Assembly: GCA_001910725.1 (NCBI GenBank) | Contig: MJGA01000006.1 | Coordinates: forward strand, 744,001 to 808,000 | Source: Phanerodontia chrysosporium | Lineage: Eukaryota; Basidiomycota; Agaricomycetes; Polyporales; Phanerochaetaceae | DNA: 64,000 bases | Direction: 5' to 3' | Part shown: positions 46,982 to 58,607 of the stretch, in pieces | Layout of the letters: every line of letters begins with the position of its first letter | Numbering within the stretch: position 1 is the first letter of the stretch | Notes under the pieces: generated by a model | The model's input: only the letters and a program-made list of their open reading frames with translations | The model's database searches: none | Told to the model about the DNA's origin: nothing | Translations under genes and position numbers: made by a program

Positions 46982-48103
46982 CTAGGGTCTAGTGAATCCT
47001 TGGATTACCCATTCATACACGCCGAGGAATACGGCCCCGCCCGCTGAGATCCACATTGTCCGCGGAACGACCCCAGCGAACAGTGCTCTGGCTCCCTCCT
47101 GCTGGTATATCTGCACGAAGCGCGCGACCAAAGACGGCATTTTCTCCTTCGCATCCTGCGCATGCATGATCTCAGCATGTGAAGCGTTCAGATGTAAGCC
47201 AAACATACCCTCATGTCAAGCATGACTCTTGTCTTCAGGACATCCAGGGGCGTTGTAGCTGCGGCAGCGATGCCGCCTGCTACGCTCCCGCATACAGCAG
47301 CCTCGTGTGCATGCGGCTTTCGGCCAAAGTGCCTTGCCAGACGCGATTTGAACAGCTCATACAGGGGGAATTGCACGGATGTGAAGGGTATCTAAAGGCA
47401 TTGGTCAGATGACCGGCCTTCGCATCGTCGGAGACGGCGTACCTCTCTCATGACGGTAATCCCAAAGCCGCGGTAGAAACCGCGTAGTCCCTCACGCGAC
47501 AAAACAAGCTTCGCCGCGGACAGCGATGACTGTGCCTGTGCTCCGTAGCTCGCAGTTTGCATGCGCGTCTTGATCACCTCCGTCGGGACGCGAACCAAGC
47601 AGGCTGCCTTGCCGTTATGCGTGAGCTGACACGGCAGACTGCTATGGGGGGATACGCACAATCTCTCCCGCGGACGCAGACAGCATGTGTGTCACCGGTG
47701 CCATATGTTGAGGCAGAGGACTGTGGCGTTTGAGGGTGTCATAGGTGCAGAAGAAGAGCGCGGCTAGTGAATGGGAGGGGGGGGGGGTTGCGTGCTCAGC
47801 TCGAGGTCCCGTACGAGGATACGTAAGACGTACCACCAGGTGCACTGCCAACTACAACACTCCCTATTCCCTTGTAGATTCCCTTGAAGCCACCCGCCTG
47901 AAAGAACCCTTGCGCCGACTGCAAACGCGTCTTGACGGTGTCGATCGGGAAGAACAGCAGGTCGACGGACGTGCCGGCCAAACCACCTGCCTGCCTAGGT
48001 ATGTCACAGCGTACTGTGTGTTGACTACCTGGCTACTCACAGCGAGCGAGTGGTAGAAGGTAGGCTCGCGCCGAGGGCGATCCGTCTGCGAGTTCTCCGC
48101 CAT
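46982..48103 (-). CDS. PET8: Mitochondrial S-adenosylmethionine carrier, 280 aa
   Basis: Exons on the minus strand are 48103-48041, 47990-47837, 47763-47660, 47607-47443, 47391-47209 and 47155-46982, summing to 843 nt in exact frame. Three mitochondrial-carrier signatures are present, [18 protein letters not shown] and TPLDVLKTR, one per repeat of about 90 residues with two membrane helices each. The arrangement [18 protein letters not shown] and the end [10 protein letters not shown] match the S-adenosylmethionine carrier (yeast Pet8, human SLC25A26), which imports SAM into mitochondria in exchange for S-adenosylhomocysteine. The gene is intact. It is divergent from nothing close by; the large membrane protein gene follows upstream on the same strand. 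Confidence 0.92.
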
Positions 48104-48296
48104 GGTGGGTTCGCGCAGAGTGGACAAGCGCCCGATTTGATTCGAGTCAATCTAATCTTATCGCACGCCGCCCAGGCTGAGTCACCTTCGGACTCGCTCG
48201 CCATCGACAGGAACAAAATTCGCCAATCGGTCTCAAATTGTTCCCTATTGTACAATGTACGTGCGTATCCTAGTACGAGATGCGAGCTTGGGGCAG

Positions 48297-51200
48297 CTAG
48301 CTTTTCAGAAGTTTGTACTTGGCACCATATTTGTCGATGATTTCCTTGACAGGGTCCGGGTGTGGCTGCAGCAGGGTCACTATTAGTGCAATAACCGCTA
48401 TGGCAAGACCTATTCCAGCAGCCCCTAGATGAAGAGGTCAGCAAGCATCCTACTACCACGCGAAGCGAGCCGACTTACATATGCCTAACGTGCCAGCGAA
48501 AGCGATCAGTTTGGCCGAGCCAGCAAATGTTCCAATGATCTGGAGCGCAAACGCGAGTGTGCCCATAGCGGTGAAGAAGAGCTGGGCTCCAGAAAATATG
48601 ATGTCGATGGTTCTTCCCTGGGCCCATGCCTTCTTGAACTCGTAAACACCAGCGACAACGGCCCATATAGACACCGCGGCACCTGAACCATGCCCTTCGT
48701 TAGCGTTGATCTAGGTTTAATATACGAAGAGAACTCACCGAAGACCATGCCAACGCCTTTTGCAATACTATGAAAGTCTCAGGTTCAGCATGTTCGAGCC
48801 GAAGCAACAATAACGACACCTACTTGGACCAGTTTCTTGCCAGGAAGCCTTTGGTTTTCGTGGCAGCGCTCGAGAGGAAACCGGGCACCTTCTCCCCAAG
48901 CTTGGCGCCAACGGTCGACAATTTGTCACCTAGCTTTTGTACGAGGTTCACGACCCAGTTCTTCGCAGCCTCTAGGAAGGCGAGCGCGCGGGCCGGCAGC
49001 ATGTCCGCGATGCAGGAGCCGACGCCGCGCGCCAGCGTCGCCGCACCCTTTGCGAGCCAGGCGAGCGGCTGGCCGACGAGCTCCTTGATCTGGCGCGACG
49101 CCTCGAAGAGTGTCGCGAACATGCTGACCTGCTCTTGGAGGTCGAGCTTGCCGAAGCCTTCGCGGATCGACTTCTGGAGGAAGTAGATTCCGGCTGCGAC
49201 GACGGCCGCGCGCGCGGCCCACCGGAAGTAGGGCTTGCACTTCGCCCAGGTACTGGAGGCTGGCCGGCCGGCGGTGGGTCCCCGCGAACGGCCGTCGCGA
49301 GCTCGGCAATCGAGGCTGGCGCTCCATCTCGACCATCTCGTGGCCACCGACCTCGTCCAAGAGTTTGGCAGGCACTGATGGCGCGGCGCGTTTGAGACTC
49401 TCCGCGTGCTTGCTGAGAGCCTCGACGAGCTGTTTCCCGAGCTCGCCGTATGTGAGGTGCTCGCGCTCGTCGAGATACTTCTGGAGCTTGATATACTCCT
49501 CGGTCTTCGAGAGCATAGCAAGCTTGCTCTGCTTGCCCATCTTCGTGTCCTTCTCCACCTCGTCCATGTCCTCGAAGAACTGCAGCATACTGTCAATAAG
49601 TTGGTACGGGTTGCAGAGTTACAGTTAGGCTTCACCTTCAAGATGTTGCTCGCATGCTCGCTACTCCAAGCGACCCCATCCAACGTCGCGAATGTAGCCG
49701 CGCCGTGAAGATCGGAAATGACCTTCTTGATACGTTGTTCCTTCTCCTCGATATTAGCATACTCCTCCAAGATCTGGAGTTTAGTCTGCCAGTCGTAGAT
49801 GTCGTGCGTGATCTTCACATCTCCTGCCTTCACCCTAGCTGTCAGCTCACGGATGTGGAGGTCCGAACCTGCAGCCAGCATATCAGTAGGTAGCACGCGT
49901 GTCATGCTATGGTTACTCACAAAGGTGGTCAGCGAAGTCGTTGTACCAGTACTTGGCATCCTGCAGGAACGGCTGGAACTCGAGGACTGCGCGGCGATAG
50001 CCAAGCCGGTAGCAAGCCTGTGTCACGGCGCGATATTGGAGCTGGATCTCATCCACGGCCTCCATGTCCTTCGGCGACTGGCGATTCCAACCCCACTCCG
50101 TGACGAAGTCTTTGGCTCCGGGATCCTGGGGGCCGAACGTTGCGCACGCACGGGTGAACGCCTTACACTTATCCTCGTTGATGCGCTGGCGTTGCTCTGC
50201 TGAGACGGCATCCGCGTTCTTGAGGAATGACATCACGTTTACAATCGCAGCGGGCTCGAGGTACTTCGGGCCTAGCTTAGCGATCTTCTCCTCGTCGCCG
50301 TCGAGAGGCTTCATGTCAGGATCGATGAGCTTCTTGACATCATCTGGAGCACTATGCAAGATGATCTGCGAATAAGGTGAGTCTCGAAACGTGAAGACGT
50401 CGAACGGTGAGTCTCACCCTCGCAAAAATGCGATCGCCCTCATCCTGTGCCATGTCCTCCGTCATGATCTTCATTTCAGTCCCCGTAGACCCGTCAGGCT
50501 TCTGAACCTCAACCTTGACCTCCTTCGTCGTCGATTTGAGGCTCGTGATCGACATAAGCTGCGTGATCACCCTGCCACCGGGGCCGACTTTCGGTCCCGT
50601 GGTCACGGTGCGGCTGCGACTGCCAGACTTCCGGTATGTCCCCCTCCATTCGTAGACCTTGTTATTCTTTTCGAAAGTGCCTAGGAATTTCTGGTCAGCC
50701 TCACTAGTTGCATGGTTCAGAGTGATGCGGAAACGGTAGTCGAGATCCTTGTTCTCTGCGTTGCCGTCCATCTTGACGAGCACCGTCGCATCGGTCACCC
50801 CATGATCGATGGTCGTGCTCGACGAGACATCGACATCGTTCACATAGCACTACCGTTTACAGATTAGAACGCGGATCGCGAGGTATGACACAGAAGCAGA
50901 ACTCACGACAATAGGTGTGCCAGCGACATTCTTCTCGATGCCCCACTCTAGAGAGTGCCATGGAGTCCATGAGTCCTCGTCCTCGTCTCCCTGCAAGCGG
51001 CGCTCGGTCTTGAACTCCGTAACATAGACGTTCGAGGTAATCTCCTTTTCAGTGTTGTCCGGGACGGCCCTAACAAACCTCAACGGGATGTTGTGAAAGA
51101 ACAAGTATGGACTCACGAGGCACCAGCTGCCAGCATCATAAAAGGCGAGACGGACTTCATAGTAAAAGAGTTGGCTATCTCTGCTGCGCTGCTCGATATG

Positions 51201-51705
51201 AGTAATGCATTGTGGATACTGGCTTTGAGATAGCCTACTCACGGAGTCATTGTTGCCATCATGGCGGTGGTATACGCAGGAGGTGCGTCGCCGGGACGCG
51301 GCAACATGGCTGAGCCAGTGACTACGGACGATTCGCCATTGCGATCGGTGACAGTCCCAATGGCCTCTCGAAGATCTCCAGCAAAGCACCTATGACGGAG
51401 AATCAGCGTGACTATAGGTACAAGTCACTTCCTAACAATACGTACAGACGCCCTGCACGAAGACTTGCGTTTGGCGAGACCCAGCAGACGCTGTTGGCGA
51501 CGTCGTTCCAGGAAATATTGGCGTCGGGCACGGCCTGATCATCGATGCAGAGCATGCGGGAAGCTGCGTCAAAGAGAATATGGCCGAGAGGGGCTGGCGT
51601 GTCAATTTCGTCGGAAAACGCGTCTATTGACGGCCTCAGCTGGAAAAGCTGCGTGCCGACGCGGCTGGCGAGGGGTATCGTGGTATCGTGTGGGTCGAAA
51701 GCCAT
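48297..51705 (-). CDS. Large unrecognised protein with membrane C-terminus, about 950 aa
   Basis: Exons on the minus strand are about 51705-51446, 51389-51243, 51183-51117, 51069-50907, 50849-50418, 50365-49921, 49868-49636, 49579-48824, 48767-48739, 48682-48479 and 48424-48297. The N-terminal half is soluble and looks beta-rich (DAASRMLCIDDQAVP, AWHSL-like WTPWHSLEWGIEKNVAG, VITQLMSITSLKSTTKEV). The middle is charged and helical (DIYDWQTKLQILEEYAN, DMDEVEKDTKMGKQSKLA). The C-terminus has at least four hydrophobic helices (AARAAVVAAGIYFLQ, AAVSIWAVVAGVYEF, LAFALQIIGTFAG, IGLAIAVIALIVTLL) and ends YGAKYKLLKS. Single bases seem missing at about 49324 and 49258, and the junction at 51.1 kb is ambiguous. 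I cannot name the family. The shape, a soluble body with clustered short helices, would fit a membrane-inserting or organelle-tethered protein, but that is inference only. Confidence 0.75.
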
Positions 51706-52714
51706 GGTATGACGGCTGGTTTGACCCCTTCTGCCAGCCTTTTTAATGACTGAGGATGAGAGGGTTGCCGTCTGTGCAGCATTTCCGGCACGGAAGAAAG
51801 ACCGTTCAGGGCGAAAGCGCGGCGGCGGCGGTATTGAGCGACCGATTATCGACTGTGTGCCACGACCGCCCTGGTGCCTCGGCCTTGACTTAATTAGGCA
51901 CACACATCAGGCCCTGTCTGCTTTGAAGGCAGGTGCCTGAGGTCGAGAGGATGGTCAGGGACAGCTGTCAGGTCCTGCTCTACACCGCCTTCCACGCATC
52001 TAACAAGCGAGGATCAGATGCACACCGCGAGAGGAGAAATTGCCCTGGGGAAGGCACATACTGTATACGAAGCGAAATTTGAGCAGCCGATACAACGCAT
52101 CCATGTTGCTGCCGACATTTGAGCACAGGGCTTGAGCAGATCGCTTCGTGGACGACTTTGGGAAATGGAGGTCGGGTGAAAGTTGTTAGAGCCCCATCAA
52201 TGCCCATTTTGATAACGTTGGCCATCTAATCTTATCTTCTGTGAGTAAGCGCTGCTTAACGCTGCCAAAGGCCTTCGTGCCTTTGTTCCCAACAGTTTAC
52301 CAAGTGGTGGATACGTTGGTGCCCAAAGCTCAGGACTGGAACGATCCAGTTCAGGCATGACGAACACATATCAAGCTAGGAGAACGCCACGAGGGCATTG
52401 CCACACTGTATATGGCAGTGTGTCATGACTTTGCTTCCGCGACCACCCGCACCGGCAACAGCTTTCTCGTGCCCACAATGTAGCCTATGGGCATCCAAGT
52501 CTGTGCTAAGCAAGGATTTTCTTTCGCTAGACGTAATACACGGAGATCGAGTCGCGCGGGCTAAGCGTTCACTTCCGGCCTTCCGAGTGCTCAGTCTGCC
52601 GTCGGGCATCGGTAGCTAGGAGTGGGAGGTATCATGGTTTCTGACCTTGCAACATTCGGGAGTAGGAAAATTCCCTCCTTCGGTTTTCAATTTAGCCCAT
52701 GCATGTACGCCTCG
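51706..52714. other. Intergenic, no gene seen
   Basis: This 1-kb stretch holds the promoter of the large membrane protein gene and the 3' side of MFS1. A short inverted repeat TGCCACACTGTATATGGCA lies at about 52399-52417. No gene was recognised. Confidence 0.45.
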
Positions 52715-54920
52715 CTAGTCTGCGTATTTGCTCCACGACCGTAGTTGAGCACCATATCGCATCCTGATGAATTGTCAGCAGTGTGCGTAAATGAGCGTCC
52801 TGTCAAAACGTACAGAAGAAACGGTACTGGGATCATCAGAACACCAATACCTCCTATAATACTCAAGGCAGGCCCCACTCGGAGATTATGGAAGAACGCT
52901 ACCCAATCCATAAGCGATCCGATGAGCGTTCAGATGTGACAGCGGGCATACCAGGAGTAAACAAGGGAAACGCTGCCGCAATACAAGACCTGAAGAGGTC
53001 GTTCGAGGCCATGACTGACGCAACATAGCGCGGGTAACAGTCTGCGAGGTAGCTGCTGAGGGTCAGAATGTGCTGGATCCTGATGCAGGGTTCCACGTGA
53101 TGACGACGTACTTCAGGCCAGCCTGAAACAGAGCGAAGGCAGAACCTGCCCAGAGGACCGAGGCAAGCATTGGCACAATCCAATGAATATTGCCACCGCT
53201 TGTCCAACCGAACCAGAACATTGAAATCTGGACAGCGGGGTTGGACTCATTTAGGTGACTGGCACGAATGACATACCGGAAGAAGAAGGCACAGATACAC
53301 GCTAGAGGCATCCGGTCTTCCGGGACGTAGGCTGTGTGTTATGTGAGTGGGACCGCAAAGTTTTAGCAGAAGAGAAGCCCAACTGTTTCGTTCAATCTTG
53401 CGCTTCAGCGTCGTCATCGCCCAGGGGAGGTACAATGCCAAGCATAGAGAGACACCAATGATAATGCCCTGCAGTTGAAAACTCAGCAAGTAAACCGTGG
53501 TGTAGATAAAATCAAGCTTACGAGGAACGTTAGTCCGTTTTGCCCTAGATTGAAATGGTGCTTCTCGATGAAGACAATGTCGTAGGATGAGACGAAACAG
53601 TATAGGATGCCTAAGGAGAGTCAGCTAGAGCACTGCTACCGAGCCATGGCAGCTTACCGTAGATAAGACCCATGTATAAATTCCAAAAGAGCACGACTGG
53701 CTCCAAGAAGCCAAGAACAAACGGCCGATACAGAGTTACAAGTGCAATATCCTTGATCGTCATGTGCTCTGCATCAATCTCACCCTGTGACTTGATATTA
53801 GGGTTGCCCGTGAGGCGGCGAAGGCGCAGAGCACGTCGATACAGGATACTAGACTCCAGCTCAGTACCTCATGCTCGAAGTGTTGATCAGTACGTACGCT
53901 TGAGAAGACGTCTCGGGCATTGCGACGGCGAGCCATACGAACGTGGCCCCAGTAAGCCATAGGAGGATCCACACCGTCCACGTCCAGCCCTTGGCCTGTG
54001 CAGCGAAGCCACCGATGAGCGGGCCGAGCGTTGGGCCTGTCATCGCCATCATCGCCCATACGCCGAGGACGGCAGCGATGTCGCCGCGCGGCCACATGTC
54101 TGCGAGCGAGGCCGCGCCCGTCGCGAGCGGCGGCGAACCGATGAAGCCGGCGAGGAAGCGTAGTGGAAGCAGCGCGCCGAGGTTCTTCGCGAGCGCCGTG
54201 GGCACCTGCAGCGCGACGAAGATGCCAAGGGTGATTATGTATACGGGTGCGCGCCCGAAGTGTGGGATCTCGCTCATCGGTGAGAGCAGCATCTAAGATA
54301 CTACCTCAGGAATCATGCACGAGGTGGCGAGGTAGGAGACACGTACGGGTCCGAAAGCATATCCAAGAATGAACATTGATAGCCCCAGTGAGGCAGCGAC
54401 ACGAGACACGCCGAACTTCTCCATCAGGTCGGGAATACCGGGTGCAAACAAGGCTGCCCCGATGTAAATGGCGAACGTGAGCCAAGCAATTTCGAAAGTG
54501 ACCATAGCTCGCTTCCACAGTGACCACTGTACTACGCATGAGTACAAATGTTATAATCATCAAGAGCGACGGAACTCACATTCAGCGGACACTCTGGGTC
54601 GTCAGGGCCGTACCAGTCCACGATGATAGCGTCCTGCTCGACGACGTCCATTTTCTCCCCGTGTGGATGCATGAGTTCCCTGCCACCGGGGGTCTCATCT
54701 GGAGGAAGCCGTTGTCTTGCTTCTACTGCCTGTTCGTGTATAGAGTTCGACTTCCGTGACCCATGCTCGTCGCCGGGCTTGTAGTTCCCGTGAAACTCGT
54801 CAGGTATGGCTCTGGTACGACGAATCCTGGCTTCTCCTCAGGGTATCGTAGGAGGCGGCCACTGGAGCAAAGGCGAATGATTTGGCCGAGGAACGAGTCG
54901 CGAAGGATATCTGGTGCCAT
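52715..54920 (-). CDS. MFS transporter 1 (DHA1 drug:H+ antiporter type), frameshifted
   Basis: Main exons: 54920-54580, 54526-54347, 54292-53898, 53848-53658, 53610-53522, from 53468, then smaller exons down to 52898-52814 and 52763-52715. The N-terminal cytosolic part ([20 protein letters not shown] to [13 protein letters not shown]) precedes the typical W-S-x-W-K-R start of DHA1 fungal transporters. Membrane helices include [19 protein letters not shown] and [15 protein letters not shown]. The motif FWFGWTS and the end LRSWSKYAD are characteristic. Such carriers export drugs, metabolites or polyamines through the plasma membrane by proton exchange. Single bases appear missing near 54800 and 53278. 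It has twelve predicted helices once corrected. The substrate is unknown. Confidence 0.87.
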
Positions 54921-55676
54921 TGCAAGGCGAAGTTGATGGCAAGACAGCATGTACCGTAGCCAGCTATAAGGCGATCCCTGACAGTGTCCGGGACGATGGA
55001 TCACTGAGGACATGCGACGCTAGAGCCAATGTCAAATTGAATCGTTTGATCTTCCATGGTGCGGGACGGTTTGCTTGGCAATTCCCAAGATGAGCTCTCC
55101 ACTATGGCATGCGGGAAAACGTTGTCAATGAAACATACCCCTTTGGTGTACGAGTACTCGCCTAGTGAAAGCCCCGCGCAGGACCGCGCAGACCGAGGCG
55201 TTAGGCCTTCACCTGCCAAGCTCGATACGCCTAATACCGCCGGCAGTATCAAGTTGAGTGCGACCAGCTCGAGCCCGCAGTCGTCTCACACATGTCGGCT
55301 CCTGTTAATAAACGGGTCTGTTACCTCTTCAAGTAGCCTGCGTGCATCCCGACGGACAATGTCGTCAGGGGCTCGTAACTCGCCGCCCTCGGTGAATACT
55401 ACCCTGGCGGGAAGTGACGGCGTGTATGATTCAAGAGCATCGATCAGGGGGTCATAGTGCGATGAGGTGCTGTCGACGTGTCAAATAGCCGTCGTTTGTG
55501 AGCTGCGGCACAGACTTGAAAGACTCCGCGGGAAGCGGATGCAAAACCGGCATCACGAAACTGTGCCACAAAGACCCCGAAAGAGCGCCCGGGCGTGGTG
55601 TTTGATCGTTCTGGTTCAAGTCATGCAGAGGGAAGTTCGTGCATCTATGAGGTTCAAAGACATGGCAAGTAAGATA
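54921..55676. other. Intergenic between MFS genes, with a coding-like fragment
   Basis: On the minus strand at about 55457-55330 a phrase beginning HYDPLIDALESYTPSLPARV, then ELRAPDDIVRRDARRLLEE, is followed by a GTAACA donor-like site. It looks like real coding sequence but I cannot link it to a start, a stop or a family. It may be a remnant or a frameshifted small gene. Confidence 0.35.
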
Positions 55677-57807
55677 TTACGTAGAAGTCGCTCGCTTCGA
55701 CTTGGACCGTATACTCTTCCCATACCGATAGAACAGGAATGGAATGGGGATCTTCAAGAGCCGACATCAGCGCAAACGCACGACAGTGGAGGTCGTTCAC
55801 TCACCATCCCGATAGAGATGAAAGCCCACACGCTCGCAGCCCAGCCGTTCCCCAAATTGTGATACATAGCTGTGATGAACAAGGGCATTGCTGCGCCAGA
55901 GCCTGAGCGCACCACGGTCTTCGCCGCGAGTGCGGACGCCACGTAGCCTGGGAAGGCGTCGATAATGTACGCGTTCGCGGAGAAATAGATGATGACCACT
56001 GCAATCGGACACGGTAAGAGTCCAGGGTATGGCTGCGCATAGGAGGGGTACGTACTGCCAAAGCCAAAGGGTATGCCAGAGCTACAAGGTCCCACCCAGT
56101 TCCCGCCTCCGGGTTGCACGGCAGGTGGGCTCGTCCAGCCGAAGATAAACATCGCTGGCGTAATAGTTAGCCAGTGATATATGTAAAATGTGGTGACAAT
56201 GCGCACAAATTGGCACACATAGGGACCCAAGCATCATCCCCGGTAGACGATCCTCAGGGTCTGGTTTCCCACCTTTGGCGATGGAGCGCTTCATGTAGTC
56301 ACGCTGGAGCCAGGGCATGACCGCAAGAGCGAAGGCCAGGCCGATCCATACTGAGATGAAGGTGAGGCCGACGAGACCATCGTTCCAGCCGTAGTTGCCG
56401 CCGAACACGACTGGGAAGCTGAAAAAGAACGCGTACTGAACCTTGTTAGGATCTGAACCTTTGCATAATATGAGTGTATACGTACCAGTAGGCCATAGAT
56501 GAGAGCTATGTACATCGACATGAGCAGCAAGATCGGTTCAGTGACCAACATCTGGAACGGCCGCACGAGGGTCTCAGTCATCAGCTGTCCCATTGGGACA
56601 CGGAACAATTCTTGCTCGGTGCAAAGGCTCTGATCTCCAGTCTCGTGCCTGAGCTTCCTTGCGCGCCGCTTGAGAATGACTGGCGGGTACGTTTCGGGGA
56701 TGGTACACTTGAGCAGAAGCATAACGCCGGCGAAGATGAGTTGAACCTATGATAGCGATTAGCGCGACTCCGGGAAGTGAGGAGACTCTGCGTACCCAGA
56801 ACAACCAACGCCACCCCACAGTCTCGCCGACGAATCCGCCCACGATTGGGCCTAGAACAGGCCCACCATACGGGGCAGCGGCGAAGAGCGCGATAGCGAA
56901 ACCTCGCTCTTCATTGTCGAAGATGTCCGAGATCGTGCCTCCCGCGAGCGTGAGCGGTGCAGATGCGAAAATGCCGCACAAGAACCGGCAGATGAGGAGT
57001 GTCTGGATATTGGAGCCACCGCGCACGGAATGATGAAGACGACGTAGACAACAGTCGGGAGAATCCAGAGTAGCCGGCGACCGATGATTTCACTCTGCAT
57101 GATCCGTCAGACACTTATGCGGGTTTAGGAGAAATAGTACTGACGACAGGTGACCACAACAAGGGCCGAGGCCAAACCCGCAAACCATTAGTGACACGCT
57201 TAACGCGATGACCACCTCGCCGACATGGAATTGAGCCATCAGATCACCGAAGTCGCCGGTTACAACTGCCGATGCGAAAGCGACTTCTACGACAGACATG
57301 GCGCAGACGAAAGTGATCCCTGGAAAATGACAGTTATTAGCGATTGTTCCAGCGGCGAGACGCATACATACACCATTTAAACGTTGAAGAGTAGTTTCGA
57401 GGGTCATCCGGGTCATTCGGAACAAATGTGACGAGTTTGACATCTTTCAGCTGGCGAGCTTTCTCTGGGTCCCGCAGGGCGCGAGGGACAACGGATTCGC
57501 GAGTCGGGATAGGCCGCAACGCAGTGTCGGCTTCGATGTACCCAGTTCGGGAAATCGTGCGATATTCGTCAGTGAAGCCACCCTCTTGCGTGTTTGTGGT
57601 ATAGTATGGGAACGAAATATCTGGAGCATTGCGTTGGTGCGTCTGGGGTGTACGCGCCTGTACCTCTCCATCGCTCAGCACTGCACTCGGTTTGGCAGGT
57701 CGCGAGCTCTCTGGCTCGACCCCGGCAGGTTCTTTGCTGGGTCTTCTACTGTGAGAGGATGGGGAAGCATGATCGTGGAGGGTTGTCGAGTCTGAACTGA
57801 CAGACAT
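55677..57807 (-). CDS. MFS transporter 2 (DHA1 type), frameshifted
   Basis: Start MSVSSDSTTLHDHASPS at 57807, with exon 1 to 57372 (donor GTATGT) and exon 2 from 57319. The long N-terminal cytosolic tail leads to FVPNDPDDPRNYSSTFKW, the usual pre-membrane motif. Helices and signatures follow: AMSVVEVAFASAVVTGDF, GRRLLWILPTVVYVV, CRFLCGIFASAPLTLAGG (motif C-like), APYGGPVLGPIVGGFVGE, FGWTSPPAV, and ending YRYGKSIRSKSKRA with TAA at 55677-55679. It is a proton-driven exporter of the DHA1 group, related to but distinct from MFS1, both read leftwards. Single bases seem missing in GGG at 57183-57185 and near 57013. The substrate is unknown. Confidence 0.87.
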
Positions 57808-58607
57808 GGTTATGAGAAAGATGTTGAGAATTACGATGCAGGTGCTTACCGACATACCACCTATAATGCACCCCCTCCGACCCACAAAAGATACGTCACA
57901 GGTTAACGCAAAGGGTGTTCAAAATTTGGGTCCGACACCACTCGACGCTCTAGCGAGATGGACGAAGGAGAGTGGGATCGCCAAAGATCTGATCGAAGAG
58001 GAGCGTCGCGGAACCGCTGCGCCAATGCGCTAGGCTTAGTCCCGCAATGGCATCGTAACGTGTGCATTGAGATTGACGACGAGCAAAATATTTCAGCTTT
58101 ATTTCTACCGCCGCGCATGTAAGCAGTTCCAGGTAAGTTGCGCCAACGTCGAGGTACACGAGAATGGCTGTAGTATGCTTTGGGTTAACCTGCGACTGGA
58201 CGAATAAAAGGCGAGGATCTGAGAGTCACGAACGTTCTGTCACTTACAAACTGATGCTTCTACCATGAAGCATATTCCTGCAGGGCAAGAGAGCAAAACA
58301 TAGCGCACGACAACGAGTTGAACGTGGACAGACTCAACAGCACAGTCGCCGGCGCGTCGCGGTTTCACGGCTTCACGTGATACGGGACCACACCGGGTTA
58401 GGGTTATGACGACGGTGCTGTTGGACGCGCTGCTAGCCAATCGGCGTCGAGATACATTCTTGTCCTCAGGGCTCCAACAACCAACACCGCTCCAGGACCG
58501 GCATCGATGAGGCACAATTCGTGCGAAGAGACAGGCGGCATACAGCTCGCTCTTGAGCTTCAACTACCACCATCTTCCATAGTCCCGCAAGACCAGCACT
58601 AGTCGCG
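57808..58607. other. Shared promoter region of MFS2 and the aminotransferase
   Basis: MFS2 (-) and the aminotransferase (+) start 800 bp apart and point away from each other, so this is a divergent promoter region. It contains GGGTTAGGGTTA at about 58397-58408, and a 75-codon frame without motif. Co-regulation is possible but not shown. Confidence 0.45.
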
